Shown piece by piece: positions 8,143-18,700 of a stretch of 49,783 nucleotides of DNA. Source of the stretch: a candidate division WWE3 bacterium (GTDB taxonomy: Bacteria > Patescibacteriota > 4484-211 > GCA-002791395); the NCBI GenBank assembly GCA_020429745.1, contig JAGQKZ010000003.1, positions 1 through 49,783 on the forward strand, in the 5' to 3' direction. A program made the position numbers and the translations under genes. The notes beneath the pieces were generated by a model, which did no database searches, was not told the DNA's origin, and saw only the letters and a list, made by a program, of their open reading frames with translations. Each line of letters starts with the position of its first letter. Position 1 is the stretch's first letter.

Positions 8143-9883
8143 AACGCGAATTACACTAATTGCTACAACGTTTGCTTTTCTTTTTGCTTTTTATAGCGGT
8201 ATCGCACATGCTGAGGACAACTGCCCTGATGGTAATATTCTCGGAGGTTACTACCGTCGTAATGCTAAACCTAACAACAGTGCAATAACATTAACTGGCG
8301 GTGGTGTAGTAGGCTCGACATTGACCGCAACTCTGAATATGACATCAGGCTCTACCGGTTCAACTATCGCGACCTACGCTGATTTGTATATCTACAAGGT
8401 GTCTCCCTTAACGCTGGTTGCCTCATCTACTGTAATCCCGGTAGGATCAAACGGGGGCATTGCGACGCTAAACTACACCACAGTCCCGGGCGACGAGGGA
8501 GACTTTATGGGGGTTTACGTATTGCGGTATCCTCAACTGCTCTACCGGTTTTGCGCTGTATATGCAACAGGAACTTATATGTCTAAATGCGAGTTTCCTG
8601 AAGATGACCCCGAGCCGGTTGGTGTATGGCCACCGACATCGGATCCAAGCATCTGTGGAATATGCGGCGGCGGGATTGTGTCTCCATGCTACGGATCATT
8701 ATGGGACCGATCTATTTCTAGCGAGTCCAACACCGAAACTATATCTGCACCAACACCGACTCCGACCGCAACCAATACGCCAACACCTACTCCAACTCCG
8801 ACACTAACGCCGACCCCAAGCCCTACACCGTTCACCTGCCCACTTAGTACCTCCCCATTCACCGGTGGTGGTTTGTCTCGCGGCACGTGTTATAGCGATC
8901 ATATTAAGTTCGAGTGGTCCGATATCTTCAATAACGAAACATCATGGGATGTCTGCGCTGGTAGTAACTGTTCGGGTGGTGCGATAGCAACCTTCCCCGG
9001 TACGGCTTCAACGGGAACATTCAATATGTCATACGACTACTATCCCGCAGGGTTTACTTGCGGTGCCACAAACTGGCAGATGACTATTCAACCGCAATAT
9101 ACGAACGGTGTAAATAGTTGTTATCGTTCATCCACAATCGGAAAGTCATGCCCGTGCCCCACCCCGACTCCTACACCCGTCATCTATAATCTTTCAGGAC
9201 ACATTTGGCAAGACGACGGCAACGGAATTGAAGACGAAGTCACGATAGCTGATATGTCGGGCTACACGGTTGAGGTTCGTGACATAGCGACGAATTCAGT
9301 TCAGGCAGACACCTTAACTAGTTTTAGCGGCATGTATAGCTTTACCAGCCTTTCACTCTCACTCACACCAGATGAGGTCTACGTCCACTTTGTTCCTCGT
9401 GCTGGCGATACCTTCACTCTGAAGGACCAAGGCGGAGATGATTGTCTGGATAGTGACGTTAACGCTTCAGGGTCAACCTCAGCATTAAATACGGTCACCT
9501 CTCTAAACTGCATTAATGCCGGAGTTCTCGAACCACCGACGCCAACACCTACACCTCCAAGTTGTCTACTCGACGGAACAAGTTGTGTTGTCTTAAACAG
9601 CGTTACCCCAACAACTAATTCACTAACGATCGATTGGGGAGTTAGTGGTTGTTCCGGACCGATCTGGTCAACGGTTGATGAGATCTACGTCATCGTAAGC
9701 TCAAATTACGCCTGCGCGCACGACGCCAACCCATACGCTACAGACTTAGGCCTGCACAGCGATTGCAACGGTATAACATTTTCAACTATGTACCCAGCAT
9801 CGTCTGGCACGCATGTTCAGTCTGGGTTAAGCAACAACACAACTTATTATTACAAGATAATGTACATAGATACTGACATTTAA
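8135..9883 (+). CDS. Secreted multidomain protein with PT linkers and SdrD-B-like domain
   Basis: This exported protein has 582 residues and a signal peptide over the first 26 (TTFAFLFAFYSGIAHA). The order is an N-terminal beta domain of about 110 residues, a cysteine-rich segment, a long PT-rich linker around residues 200-235, and a cysteine-containing module. A short PTPTPTP linker follows. Then comes a Cna-B/SdrD-B-like domain (LSGHIWQDDGNGIEDE...GYTVEVRD...GMYSFTSL) and a C-terminal fibronectin-III-like domain (LTIDWGVSG...NTTYYYKIMYID). It ends abruptly after the last strand, without an anchor. The linkers would be exposed and possibly glycosylated. The start overlaps the preceding gene. 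The ligand is unknown. Confidence 0.65.
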   Translation: MNKTRITLIATTFAFLFAFYSGIAHAEDNCPDGNILGGYYRRNAKPNNSAITLTGGGVVGSTLTATLNMTSGSTGSTIATYADLYIYKVSPLTLVASSTVIPVGSNGGIATLNYTTVPGDEGDFMGVYVLRYPQLLYRFCAVYATGTYMSKCEFPEDDPEPVGVWPPTSDPSICGICGGGIVSPCYGSLWDRSISSESNTETISAPTPTPTATNTPTPTPTPTLTPTPSPTPFTCPLSTSPFTGGGLSRGTCYSDHIKFEWSDIFNNETSWDVCAGSNCSGGAIATFPGTASTGTFNMSYDYYPAGFTCGATNWQMTIQPQYTNGVNSCYRSSTIGKSCPCPTPTPTPVIYNLSGHIWQDDGNGIEDEVTIADMSGYTVEVRDIATNSVQADTLTSFSGMYSFTSLSLSLTPDEVYVHFVPRAGDTFTLKDQGGDDCLDSDVNASGSTSALNTVTSLNCINAGVLEPPTPTPTPPSCLLDGTSCVVLNSVTPTTNSLTIDWGVSGCSGPIWSTVDEIYVIVSSNYACAHDANPYATDLGLHSDCNGITFSTMYPASSGTHVQSGLSNNTTYYYKIMYIDTDI

Positions 9884-9911
9884 ATGTAAACATTTTAAAT
9901 GTAAACATTTT
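9882..9911. repeat. Perfect tandem 15-bp repeat with internal dyads, abutting a start codon
   Basis: AAATGTAAACATTTT occurs twice without a gap (9882-9896 and 9897-9911). Each copy is a dyad, AAATGT-AA-ACATTT. The array starts within the stop codon of the preceding gene and ends exactly at the ATG of the next. Each copy also contains ATG followed directly by TAA. It could be a pair of operator sites or a translation-level control element. Confidence 0.85.
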
Positions 9912-11402
9912 ATGAAATCGATAAAAAACAAACAAAATCTGATAATCTTGGCCCTTGTGTTGATCGGCGCTACTTACCTTGCTTCAAAACCGGTAAATGC
10001 ACAGGTCTCCCTTATATGTAATGCTACGTGCACCGGCGACGACCAGTGCGCTACGGGATTCTGCGACTTTGGTCTTTGTAGAAGCAAGTTCTGCCCATCA
10101 GACACCTCGTGCATGTGTTCTGAAGCAAGCGGTACCCCGATCTGTTTCAGTGATTATCAAGACAACGCCACAACAGGGTCCGCTGCATCGACGCCTGCAA
10201 CGATAAGCGGAGTTGCTTTTGTTGACATTAATGATGATTGTATATACAACGGAACCGATTTTCTGGCACCCGATCCAACGGCATCAACGCTGACTCGCAC
10301 GTCACCTGTTTTGTGCATGCCTTGGTCAAATGGTCCTGTAAGCGGTGCTAGCTACTCTTTTAACAATCTTTCATGTTTTGATGGAATAACAGGTGAAGGA
10401 ACTTATTCATTAAACGTACTCGTCAACTCCGACTATATTGTCACCTCTGCTTGCGGTGGTAACGACACAAGCTCATATACAAAGAACGGCATCGTTGTAA
10501 CATCTGGCGACAACGTCACGGCGAACACACCGCTATCGCCCGCTCCCAATGCATGGGTACAGGGGATGGGTACAGATGTATACATCGCTGGTAATATCCA
10601 GCTCGACATTCCATCATCCGCAGTGAATAACTACTTCATTAACCACGCAACTAGCATCGACCCAGGTGTTGTAATAACAGGAGGAACAATTGACTTAGGC
10701 ACCGGTGGAGCAGCTTATTCTAAATTTGATTGGAACGCACAAGGATATATCATGGCAGAGTCAGCACTTACCTACCAATACTTTGTTGACAACCTTGTAA
10801 CTACAGGAAAGATCGACCAGACGCTTACCGTTGATAGTATGGACGGGCTCTTTCCAACTTCTGTTTCAGACCTAAATAACTGGTATACGGATGACCTTAT
10901 TGCATATAAGATAACCCCGGCTTCCGGTACACTCACGATTAACAAGGCACTGCTCTCGACGAACGCCAACGTGCCGGGCAAGATGATCGTTATCGTTGAC
11001 GGTGACGTCGTTATCAATACCGAGATTGCACTTGATTCAGAGCTGATCTCCGGCTATGGCACGCTTAATGAAGGTTTTCTTCTAGTAATAGCTACCGCCG
11101 ATATTAAAGTCAATGATACTATCGGCACGTCTGATTTCACTGATGAATCCCCAAACATTGAGGGCGCGTTCTTAGCAGGCGGAGACTTTATCGTCGAGAA
11201 CAACCCTGCTAGTCCTCTTAGATTAAATATCGCCGGCAGTGTAGTAACAGGGCTGAGCACAACCGGTAGTTATCAGTCAGCAAGAAGCCATCCTGACAAT
11301 GAAACGTATCCCGCTGATTACCTATCATTCAACCCACAACTAATCCTTAACGTCCCCACTCAAATTTCCACACCTTTATACACCTGGAAAGAGGTGCGTT
11401 GA
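9912..11402 (+). CDS. Secreted cysteine-rich surface protein with shared C-terminal module
   Basis: This 496-residue exported protein has a signal peptide ending near KPVNA at residue 30. An N-terminal cysteine-rich segment (CNATCTGDDQCATGFCDFGLCRSKFC) looks like a small disulphide-knotted module. It is followed by a Cna-B-like segment (ISGVAFVDINDDCIYNGTDF) and the C-terminal module seen in the 5740-7575 product: GKMIVIVDGDVVIN, NIEGAFLAGG, IAGSVVTG and YPADYLSFNPQLILNVP with a final W-K-E-V-R. No anchor is visible. Disulphides would require oxidative folding outside the membrane. The start is immediately preceded by the tandem 15-bp repeat, and no Shine-Dalgarno sequence is seen. Its stop overlaps the next gene. 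Confidence 0.65.
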   Translation: MKSIKNKQNLIILALVLIGATYLASKPVNAQVSLICNATCTGDDQCATGFCDFGLCRSKFCPSDTSCMCSEASGTPICFSDYQDNATTGSAASTPATISGVAFVDINDDCIYNGTDFLAPDPTASTLTRTSPVLCMPWSNGPVSGASYSFNNLSCFDGITGEGTYSLNVLVNSDYIVTSACGGNDTSSYTKNGIVVTSGDNVTANTPLSPAPNAWVQGMGTDVYIAGNIQLDIPSSAVNNYFINHATSIDPGVVITGGTIDLGTGGAAYSKFDWNAQGYIMAESALTYQYFVDNLVTTGKIDQTLTVDSMDGLFPTSVSDLNNWYTDDLIAYKITPASGTLTINKALLSTNANVPGKMIVIVDGDVVINTEIALDSELISGYGTLNEGFLLVIATADIKVNDTIGTSDFTDESPNIEGAFLAGGDFIVENNPASPLRLNIAGSVVTGLSTTGSYQSARSHPDNETYPADYLSFNPQLILNVPTQISTPLYTWKEVR

Positions 11403-11824
11403 CGACTAAAGATGAAACTTATATGCCGTTACAGAATCAAGCAAAAAGTTCGGGCTTTACAAGAACAGATTTAATGATAACTACAGCAGCCATTCTACTG
11501 ATACTAGGCTTGGGTGTATTCTTCTACTTCTACTTCACACCCGAGATCTATGACTACTCGATTGCTGTAAGCTTGACGCCAACAGCGGGTAGCGTGAGCA
11601 CCATACCATTCTCATATATCATAACCGCAATCGACGAAACGTATATATATCTTAAAGGCACAAACGGTGATCTCAGAATTCCAAACGACGCAAACCGGGT
11701 CAACGTTTACGAAGGCACTAAATCCTCGCATGTTGACGCAGCAATCAGCGACCTCGGCGTGGGCAGCACCGTCTTAGTCGACATAAATCCCGGCGTAAAG
11801 GCCTGGTTATACATTATTAAGTAA
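11399..11824 (+). CDS. Small single-pass membrane protein, paralogue A
   Basis: This 141-residue protein has one membrane segment near residues 28-48 (IMLLILGLGVFFYFYF-like) and an extracytoplasmic domain of about 90 residues. The domain pattern is IPFSYIITAIDETYIYLKG, LRIPNDANRVNVYEG, SDLGVGSTVLVDINPGVKAWLYIIK. The protein from 11826-12269 repeats the same pattern, including the final W-x-Y-I-I-K, so they are tandem paralogues. The start is a TTG overlapping the previous TGA by 3 nt, with an AAAGAGGTG ribosome site close upstream. An ATG at 11423 is the alternative. The domain looks OB- or SH3-like in strand pattern, but I cannot name the family. Confidence 0.6.
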   Translation: MTTKDETYMPLQNQAKSSGFTRTDLMITTAAILLILGLGVFFYFYFTPEIYDYSIAVSLTPTAGSVSTIPFSYIITAIDETYIYLKGTNGDLRIPNDANRVNVYEGTKSSHVDAAISDLGVGSTVLVDINPGVKAWLYIIK

Positions 11825-11825
11825 G

Positions 11826-12269
11826 ATGCCAAAGAAAAAAAAGTTCAAACACGACAAAACCGAGTTTGTTTTCGTGGCGACGATGATCGTTGCGGTGTTG
11901 GTTATTGTGCTGCTTTCTTACGCCTACATCATTCAGTTTAACGTAGGTGTGCCAGTCAATACGACCGTTGCGACCAACCACACACCACCGTCACCTAAAC
12001 CATTGTCCGACTATGACGACCAGGGGGACATTGAGGGAGTGATTCGGATACCTTTCAATTACAGCATTTCGTTAATCGACAGTTCACAGATCGTTTTATC
12101 GGGTGAAGACGGAAACGTAACCTTGCCGAACGACGCGTCAACGATAACGGTATATAAAGGGACGCCACCGATCGTTAAAAAAGCAACCCTGAGTGATTTA
12201 AGTGTGGGTAACACCGTTCAACTCAGGCTGCTTCCAGGTAAACTTGGTTGGATTTATATTATTAAGTAA
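11826..12269 (+). CDS. Small single-pass membrane protein, paralogue B
   Basis: This 147-residue tandem paralogue of the preceding gene starts 1 nt after its stop. It has a strongly basic cytoplasmic N-terminus (MPKKKKFKHDK), a membrane segment at about 15-38 and a proline-containing stalk. The exported domain contains IPFNYSISLIDSSQIVLSG, VTLPNDASTITVYKG, LSDLSVGNTVQLRLLPGKLGWIYIIK. The shared spacing with paralogue A (IPF..Y, LPND/IPND, YxGT, SDLxVGxTV, W-YIIK) shows a gene duplication. It closes the plus-strand cluster and converges on the gene ending at 12290. The function is unknown; an accessory surface role is inferred from context. Confidence 0.6.
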   Translation: MPKKKKFKHDKTEFVFVATMIVAVLVIVLLSYAYIIQFNVGVPVNTTVATNHTPPSPKPLSDYDDQGDIEGVIRIPFNYSISLIDSSQIVLSGEDGNVTLPNDASTITVYKGTPPIVKKATLSDLSVGNTVQLRLLPGKLGWIYIIK

Positions 12270-12289
12270 CGCTTATAAAAAGACGCTAC

Positions 12290-12760
12290 TTACCGGTATA
12301 ACTTTGCTGCAAGTATTGTTCTACTTGGTCTACGATGACGGCTGCGCATTGCCTCCTTTTGCTGTTTTCTTCCTTTCATACGGGCAAAAACGTTCATGCC
12401 GCCAAACTCGCTGTGGCTATCATCCCTGCTTAAACCGCTCGCGTTGCGTTCCTTTCTTCGCCTGCCGCCTCTGCCTGAATATTCAACTTCACTCACCCTT
12501 CCTTCAATCTCGCGACGTTCGTCCCCCATCGTTTGTGCGTTCTCTTGCAACCAAGGCGGCGCATTATACTTTCTTGTTGGATCGTCGGCTGATTGCATTG
12601 TTTTGTCGCCAGACGCACGTTCAAGGTATATGTTGCGTATGCTGCCCTTATTACTTTGCAGACTATCGTAAGGAGAAGCATTAGAATCTGGTAGTATGTC
12701 AGACTCTTTTATGTCCTTAACATCAATTTTTGGCCTGTTTTTAGTTTTGAACACACTCAT
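12290..12760 (-). CDS. Small basic, probably disordered protein of unknown function
   Basis: I do not recognise this 156-residue protein. It has no signal peptide or membrane segment and is rich in Arg, Lys, Glu, Asp and Ser. It contains runs such as GRGGRRRKERN and MKGRKQQKEAMRSRHRRPSR, and little predicted hydrophobic core. It starts 2 nt after the stop of the 3065-residue adhesin gene and is the last gene of that operon, so translational coupling is likely. A nucleic-acid-binding or membrane-associated cytoplasmic role is possible but speculative. The codon pattern and lack of hydrophobic content leave some doubt that it is expressed. The position and the 156-codon open frame favour a real gene. 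Confidence 0.5.
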   Translation of the reverse strand: MSVFKTKNRPKIDVKDIKESDILPDSNASPYDSLQSNKGSIRNIYLERASGDKTMQSADDPTRKYNAPPWLQENAQTMGDERREIEGRVSEVEYSGRGGRRRKERNASGLSRDDSHSEFGGMNVFARMKGRKQQKEAMRSRHRRPSRTILAAKLYR

Positions 12761-12762
12761 AA

Positions 12763-15700
12763 TTAATTACCGAAACTTACAGCACTGCCAGCGCTATAGA
12801 TCTCCTGTACCTGCTGGGGTGTTAGCTCGTAGTTATACATTCGCACATCGTCCATCTGACCGTTTGCGAAGTATTTATATGTAGCATCGGTTGGAAGTAT
12901 TGCACCGATATAAAGAGACCCAGAGGTGTTAGTCATTCCGTCGTACGTACCCGTATCAGCCGTTGTGGTAGACTCCTGTTCACCGTTAACGTAAATTTTC
13001 ATGCCTGACGACGACATACCCCCATCGTAAGTAGCAACAACGTGCATCCACTGCCCTTCCATGCTTGTGTATGTGTTATCTGTACCAACCTCAATATCTT
13101 CCGGTGCGGCCAGCGCATTTATTTCATATATTCTAAACACGAGCTCATCGGTTACTCGAAAACCCAACCCATATTCAACCGTAAGGGCGTCATTTGTTGT
13201 AGTCTTGGATACTATAACGCTACTCGTTACGTCAGCAAGATTAATCCATGCCGCGATCGAAAAAGGAGTGTCGATATTCTCATTGCTCGCTGTAAAACTA
13301 AAGGCATCATCATCCCCGACATCAATATAATCGTCAGTCCCATCAAATTCCAAGCTTGCGTTGTATTTTCCTGTCGCGCCATCGGCCCACATCGTGCCCG
13401 ACGCTCCACCACAAGTCCCCACCCCCACGTTTGTCCCGCCTCCCCCCTCCTGAATTGAACCATTCAAGTTTGAGTTATAGATCTCGTTACTTGAATAAAC
13501 CGTACTGCCACTACATTCATCCAGTTTGTACCAAACAAGAGGTGCGCCGTTACTGTAGTCCCAAACAATCTCTGCATCATTTCTGGCGTAGTCGTAGATT
13601 TTAAATTCATCAATCATCCCGTTGAATGGGTTTAAGTGTGACGAAGCTGCATAGGTCTCTCCAAGCTTAACACTATTCGCACCACTGATGTTAGAGAAAT
13701 AGTTAGAAGATACACTTCCCGCTTGAAACGTAACTTGTTGCCTAACTCCATCGATGTAGATCCTGTTATCTCCGTCTCCTGTTACGACGGCAAAATGATG
13801 CCAAACACCGTCTTCGTAGTAAGTGTGGCCGTGTCGTACATGCATTATAAGAGGATAGGTTGCCGAAACCCTAAAGAAGATCCAGAAACTCTCATCTCCA
13901 TAGGCTGCCGTTACATCATCCAATCCGATAATAACAAAGTTATTTCCGGTTGTTCCTTCACTTATGGAATACATATCCTGCCGTCCTGAAGCGCTCGTCT
14001 TGAACCAACCAGTGTACGTACCTGTCGTCATTCCGTCCAATGAGGCTGCATAACTATCCGCGTTCGCGTAATCATCAGACCCATCAAACTGTAACGCGGG
14101 TCCGTGCCTTCCTGGCGCCCATATTGGATCGGTCGAATCGGAACCTGACGAGCTACCCAACGTCAGGTCGTAGCCATTTGTACTAACGTCATAACCCGAT
14201 TGTCCCGCATTTTCGTTTAGACTCCAATCAATTAGTGGACCACAACTAGTATTTGTGTCCCCCGGCGGACAGTATTTACGGTCCCCCGAACTGCTCGGCA
14301 GACCAGAACTTTCGGTCGATGCAACACCTAAAACCAAAGCCTTGCCTTGGTTGTATTCAACCGCTGCCTGATTCGCGGTCATAGCGACCGCATAGAGTTT
14401 AAAGTCATCTATTGTTCCCGTGAAACTGGAGTTTCCAATCGCAAGCGTCGTTCCAAAATCAACCCCGGTCGTTGACGAGTCGGTTAGCACTCCGTTCTGA
14501 TAAATGCTACAGCTGCCGGAACCGCTTGATACAGCGACGACATGCGTCCACGTATCAGTACTTAACGCTGTCCCGGTACATCCACCGTAAGTCGGTTGCG
14601 ACGAACCGTTTGTGGCGAGACTATCGCTGCCATCTGTAACGAGTGTTTTGCTAGCCGCCGAGGTTGTAGGGTACACCCACAAGGCCAAGGTGTTTGTAGT
14701 ACTAGGTGATGTTATTGTTGAGGTAACCGTGGACGAACCACTGAAAGTTAGACCACGATCGTACTTGCCATCCAATGTCCAGGTGCCGTTTGTAATTGAA
14801 CCATCGACCCCGCTCCCACCACCAGAGTTATTCGCCGTAGTTCCGTAGCCTTCATCGAACTTGTAGTGAATGTAAGCACTCCCAATAGGGCTGCCGGGCG
14901 CTGGATGCCCACCATTCATATCGGAAACAATCTGATCTTGAGTACGCGCATAATCATATAACTTCACTTCGTCCATTACATTACCTGAATATCCGCCTCC
15001 CGATCTACCAATATACGCCGGCGATGAACCAGCATGGACCATTGTTCCCCCAGACCCATCATAACTACCACCCACATCAACACCATCGACGTATATCGCC
15101 ATATCGGTGGCACTCGTCATAGTCGCTGCAATATGATGCCACTGGTAATCCACACTTAGAGCACCCGAAACTATCTTTGACCGCCTGTTTCCGGATCCCG
15201 TCCCTGTGTTATCACCATACAACACATGAAGATCTAAACTCGTATTAATAAAGAATATGAACCCCTTATAACTACCCCCAGCATCACTCACGAAAATATG
15301 ATGGTTAGTAGCCGAGCTTCGAAGAAGAACCCATGATTCGATAGTCACTGGAAGGTTAACTTCATTATAAACTTCGCCGAGACTGACACCATCATCCGTC
15401 CCGTCAAACGAACATGCTGTACCGTAAACCCCAGGATATTTACAGTCCATCCCGGTCCCGTTACCTCCGAGTTGTGTCGTCCCATCGTACCCGTAACCCG
15501 AAGAATCGTATACGGTCTGAGCGTCACCCTGCACCCTCTCATCAAACTTCCAGTACCCTATCGGTCCCGGGGCCTCTTTATACAGTTGGGTCAGCTCATT
15601 AGGTGACAACCCTCGATTGAAGATTCGAACGTCGTCCATATTGCCGTTAAAGTCTCCATATGTTGTGCTTTCATCACTGCCCACACGCCAATGCGTTGAA

Positions 15701-18700
15701 TCATCGTCAATTCCTAGGGTTAATCCTGTACTTTGACCGGTCAAATCGCCGTTAACAAAGACACGTAGAGTTCCACTTATGTAGTCGTAGGAACAGGTCA
15801 CAAACTGCCACTCGTTAACTACTAAAGCCGTATCGCTCGTAACCGCTGTATTCCATGAGCCGGTAAATGTTTGACAGATGGGCTGATCCGAACCATTTGT
15901 CGCCATGCGAAACTCTCCATCTTTAACTACTAATGCTTTTGATGTGATACTCGAGTTCGGGTATACCCAGGCTGAGACGGTAAGACTCACCGGATTTGCC
16001 GGGCAGTTGGAATCAACCGTCCAGTTCGCGCCAACGTTCGTCCCTTCAGTACTTGAGTAAGCAGTAATTGATGGTGTTGAGGTCATATACGAAATGGTTA
16101 CATCTTGTATCAGAAATGTACCTGATCCAGACCAGTTACGTTGTGTGGTGTTTGTGGATGTAATCACCGCGTCGTCTGATCCCCCACAAGTTGATGATAT
16201 GGTTACCTCCCCGCTGTTATCAAGATCTCCTCCAAGGGTTAGATTACCCGTGGAGCCAGTATAAACCCCACCCCCTGCAATACTTATTGCTGTTCCCGAC
16301 GATGCATTATCTTTCGCCAACACATTACTTGTTCCCTGTACAAACTCTCCTGTTGTAATAGTAAATATCTCCACCACCGATAACTCATCAGCACCTAACG
16401 TGACCGTCACAGAGCTTGAAGATTTATTAATTAATAGATTATTAAAATCTTGCTTATTACAAGAGGCTGCGACTGCACAATTTGTTTCTAACGTTGCGTT
16501 AGTGCCTGAATCCAAGGTCACAGTTCCCGACCCAGAGTAAAAATCACCATTAGTTGTCCAAGAACCTCCTACCGTGAACGTGGCCGATGAAGAAGCATAA
16601 AATACACCATAAGTATTGACTGTAAAGTTACCTTCAACATCTAACGTGCTATCGTTAGTCTCAAAGTCAAGCGTTCCGTAGGTAACGGCCAAATCACCAT
16701 TAACATCCAGCGTGCTGGTAGGATCCCAGGTTGCAGTCCCAGAACCGCTCCCAAACTGCACATCAAAAAAACTCTCACCATCAGAATCAACCGTTTCCGT
16801 TCCTGATGTGGCGTTAAATATCACCTTACCTGCTCCTGCATCGAGTGTCGCAGAATTAGACAGCCATGATCCACCAACGGTAACTACGTCAACACCCTCC
16901 TCCCCGGGCAATATGAACGTCGAAGACGGATCTAAGACAACGTCTCCAGCGACGTTTATCTCATAAAGAGTTTGGCCTGTAAACGTCGCGCCATCATCTA
17001 AATGAAGATCTCCTCCCGCTCCTTGGATAATCACATCTCCACTGGTTGGTGCGAACGAGTCACCCGTCCAAATATGAAGTTCATAACCCGAATCTATATA
17101 AAGGTCCCCCATTGAAATACCGAACAGCACGCCGAAATCGCCATTGTCTGCGGCACCAAGGTTGGTTAACGTCACCGGACCACTATCTTCATGCCTTATA
17201 ATGACTGCCTGATCAAACAGGTCTAATCCTGTGATATTTCCAGTTCCAGCCGCAACAGTAACCGTATTAGCAGCAGGCGTTTCTGCATCGTCGATATAAA
17301 CGAGTATTGATTGCCCCGCTGAGGGTACGCTGGTTGTTGTGATCGACCATGTTCCATCCGATGCGGTACAGGTGGTAGAATCAGCAACTCCTTGATTAAT
17401 AGATACATTGATTGTTAAGTTGTCGGCAGAACAATCGTATGCACTCGTTTCATTACTTTGATAGACCTTTCCAGAGATGTCAATACCGGTAATACATGCA
17501 CCGCTATTTATTGTCCAATTGGTGTTGTTGTCGTTAAATGCTGTCGAGTTATCAGCCGTTATGGCGTTTATCGAGTTGGAGTCTTCCACATCGGCGTAGT
17601 CAATATCTATAGTTGTTCCGGATGTGGAGACGTTTAAATCCCATTGATTGTCATCATTTTGAGAGTCCAAGAACACCTTGTTATCACAGTCAGCACCTTG
17701 TATCGATAATGTTCCGTTAGTGTCGATAATTGTTTGGGCCGTATCGTCAAAAAGTATCTGCTCGTTAGAGCCGGTTATATAGAGCTGATAGTAGGTAGTA
17801 TCGCTATCGGAAAGAATATAGGCGGTTGTTGCAATATCGACATTAACACGACCGTTGTTGTGAGTAAACGTGCCGTGGTTGTTAACACCTGTACCTGTAG
17901 TTACAGGGTTACTTGTGTTACTGGACGCGGAATAAGTCGCGTTGCTGTTAACGGTTAACTGGTAGGTCACGTTAATCGTTGTATCGTTAGTGTTCACGTC
18001 AAGTGTAGATGCGTACGTTCCATCACCAAAAGTCATATCGTTTCCGACATTTATTGTGCCCGACAAAGTTGTAAAGGTTACTGCAGCCGAAGGTCTAATG
18101 TTTAAATTGTAGTAGTCAGTCGCTGTTATATTGGTCGCCTGGCTCGATTGATACAAGACAGTTGAAGTGTCGGCGTTAAAAGTCCCTAAGATAGAAAACG
18201 GCGTAACCGAGCCTACAAGATAAATGTTTTTATTAGAGGCATTTAGAGTATGTCCGGTGTCTATGGTAAGTATGTGTGCCGCTGCCGGTTGGCCTACGGT
18301 AATGTGTCCTGCTAGAGTCGTGGTCTGGCTGCTACCACTCACCTTAAGATCGCAAAAGTACGAGTTGCCACTTCCGCCGACATTACCCGTACCGTTAAGC
18401 GTAATTGTTCCCCAGTATGTAACACAACTACTCAACGGATTATTACCATACAATGTAGCACCAGAAGCTACATTGATATCTCCACCGTTAACCGTTGCCC
18501 CTTGGTTATTAAAGTTTACTGTCGTGTTTGTTCCAACGCTTAGGTCACCATTTATGGTTGGTCCGAAATTAAAAGTTGTAGTACCTGTACCCGATGTCGA
18601 AAAGTCATAAAAATTAAGCGTTGGCGAAGAACCGCCTCCTACCGTACCGGAAGCTGCCATAGTAACGGTAGGTGTTCCAGATGTTGTATTCACAACAGGC

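Noticed and set aside
9882-9911. CRISPR array or transposon end
   Set aside because: Only two 15-bp units without spacers, no cas genes, and no transposase or target-site duplication.
12202-12684. A 160-codon plus-strand frame and a 91-codon frame overlapping the small basic protein gene
   Set aside because: They are antisense to the 12290-12760 gene, cysteine-rich with no domain pattern, and have no promoter or ribosome site.
18224-18610. Several 80-130-codon plus-strand frames across the large surface genes (for example here, 19147-19506, 30746-31072)
   Set aside because: They are antisense shadows of Thr/Ser/Gly-rich coding sequence, which lacks stop codons on the other strand. None has a start signal or recognisable product.
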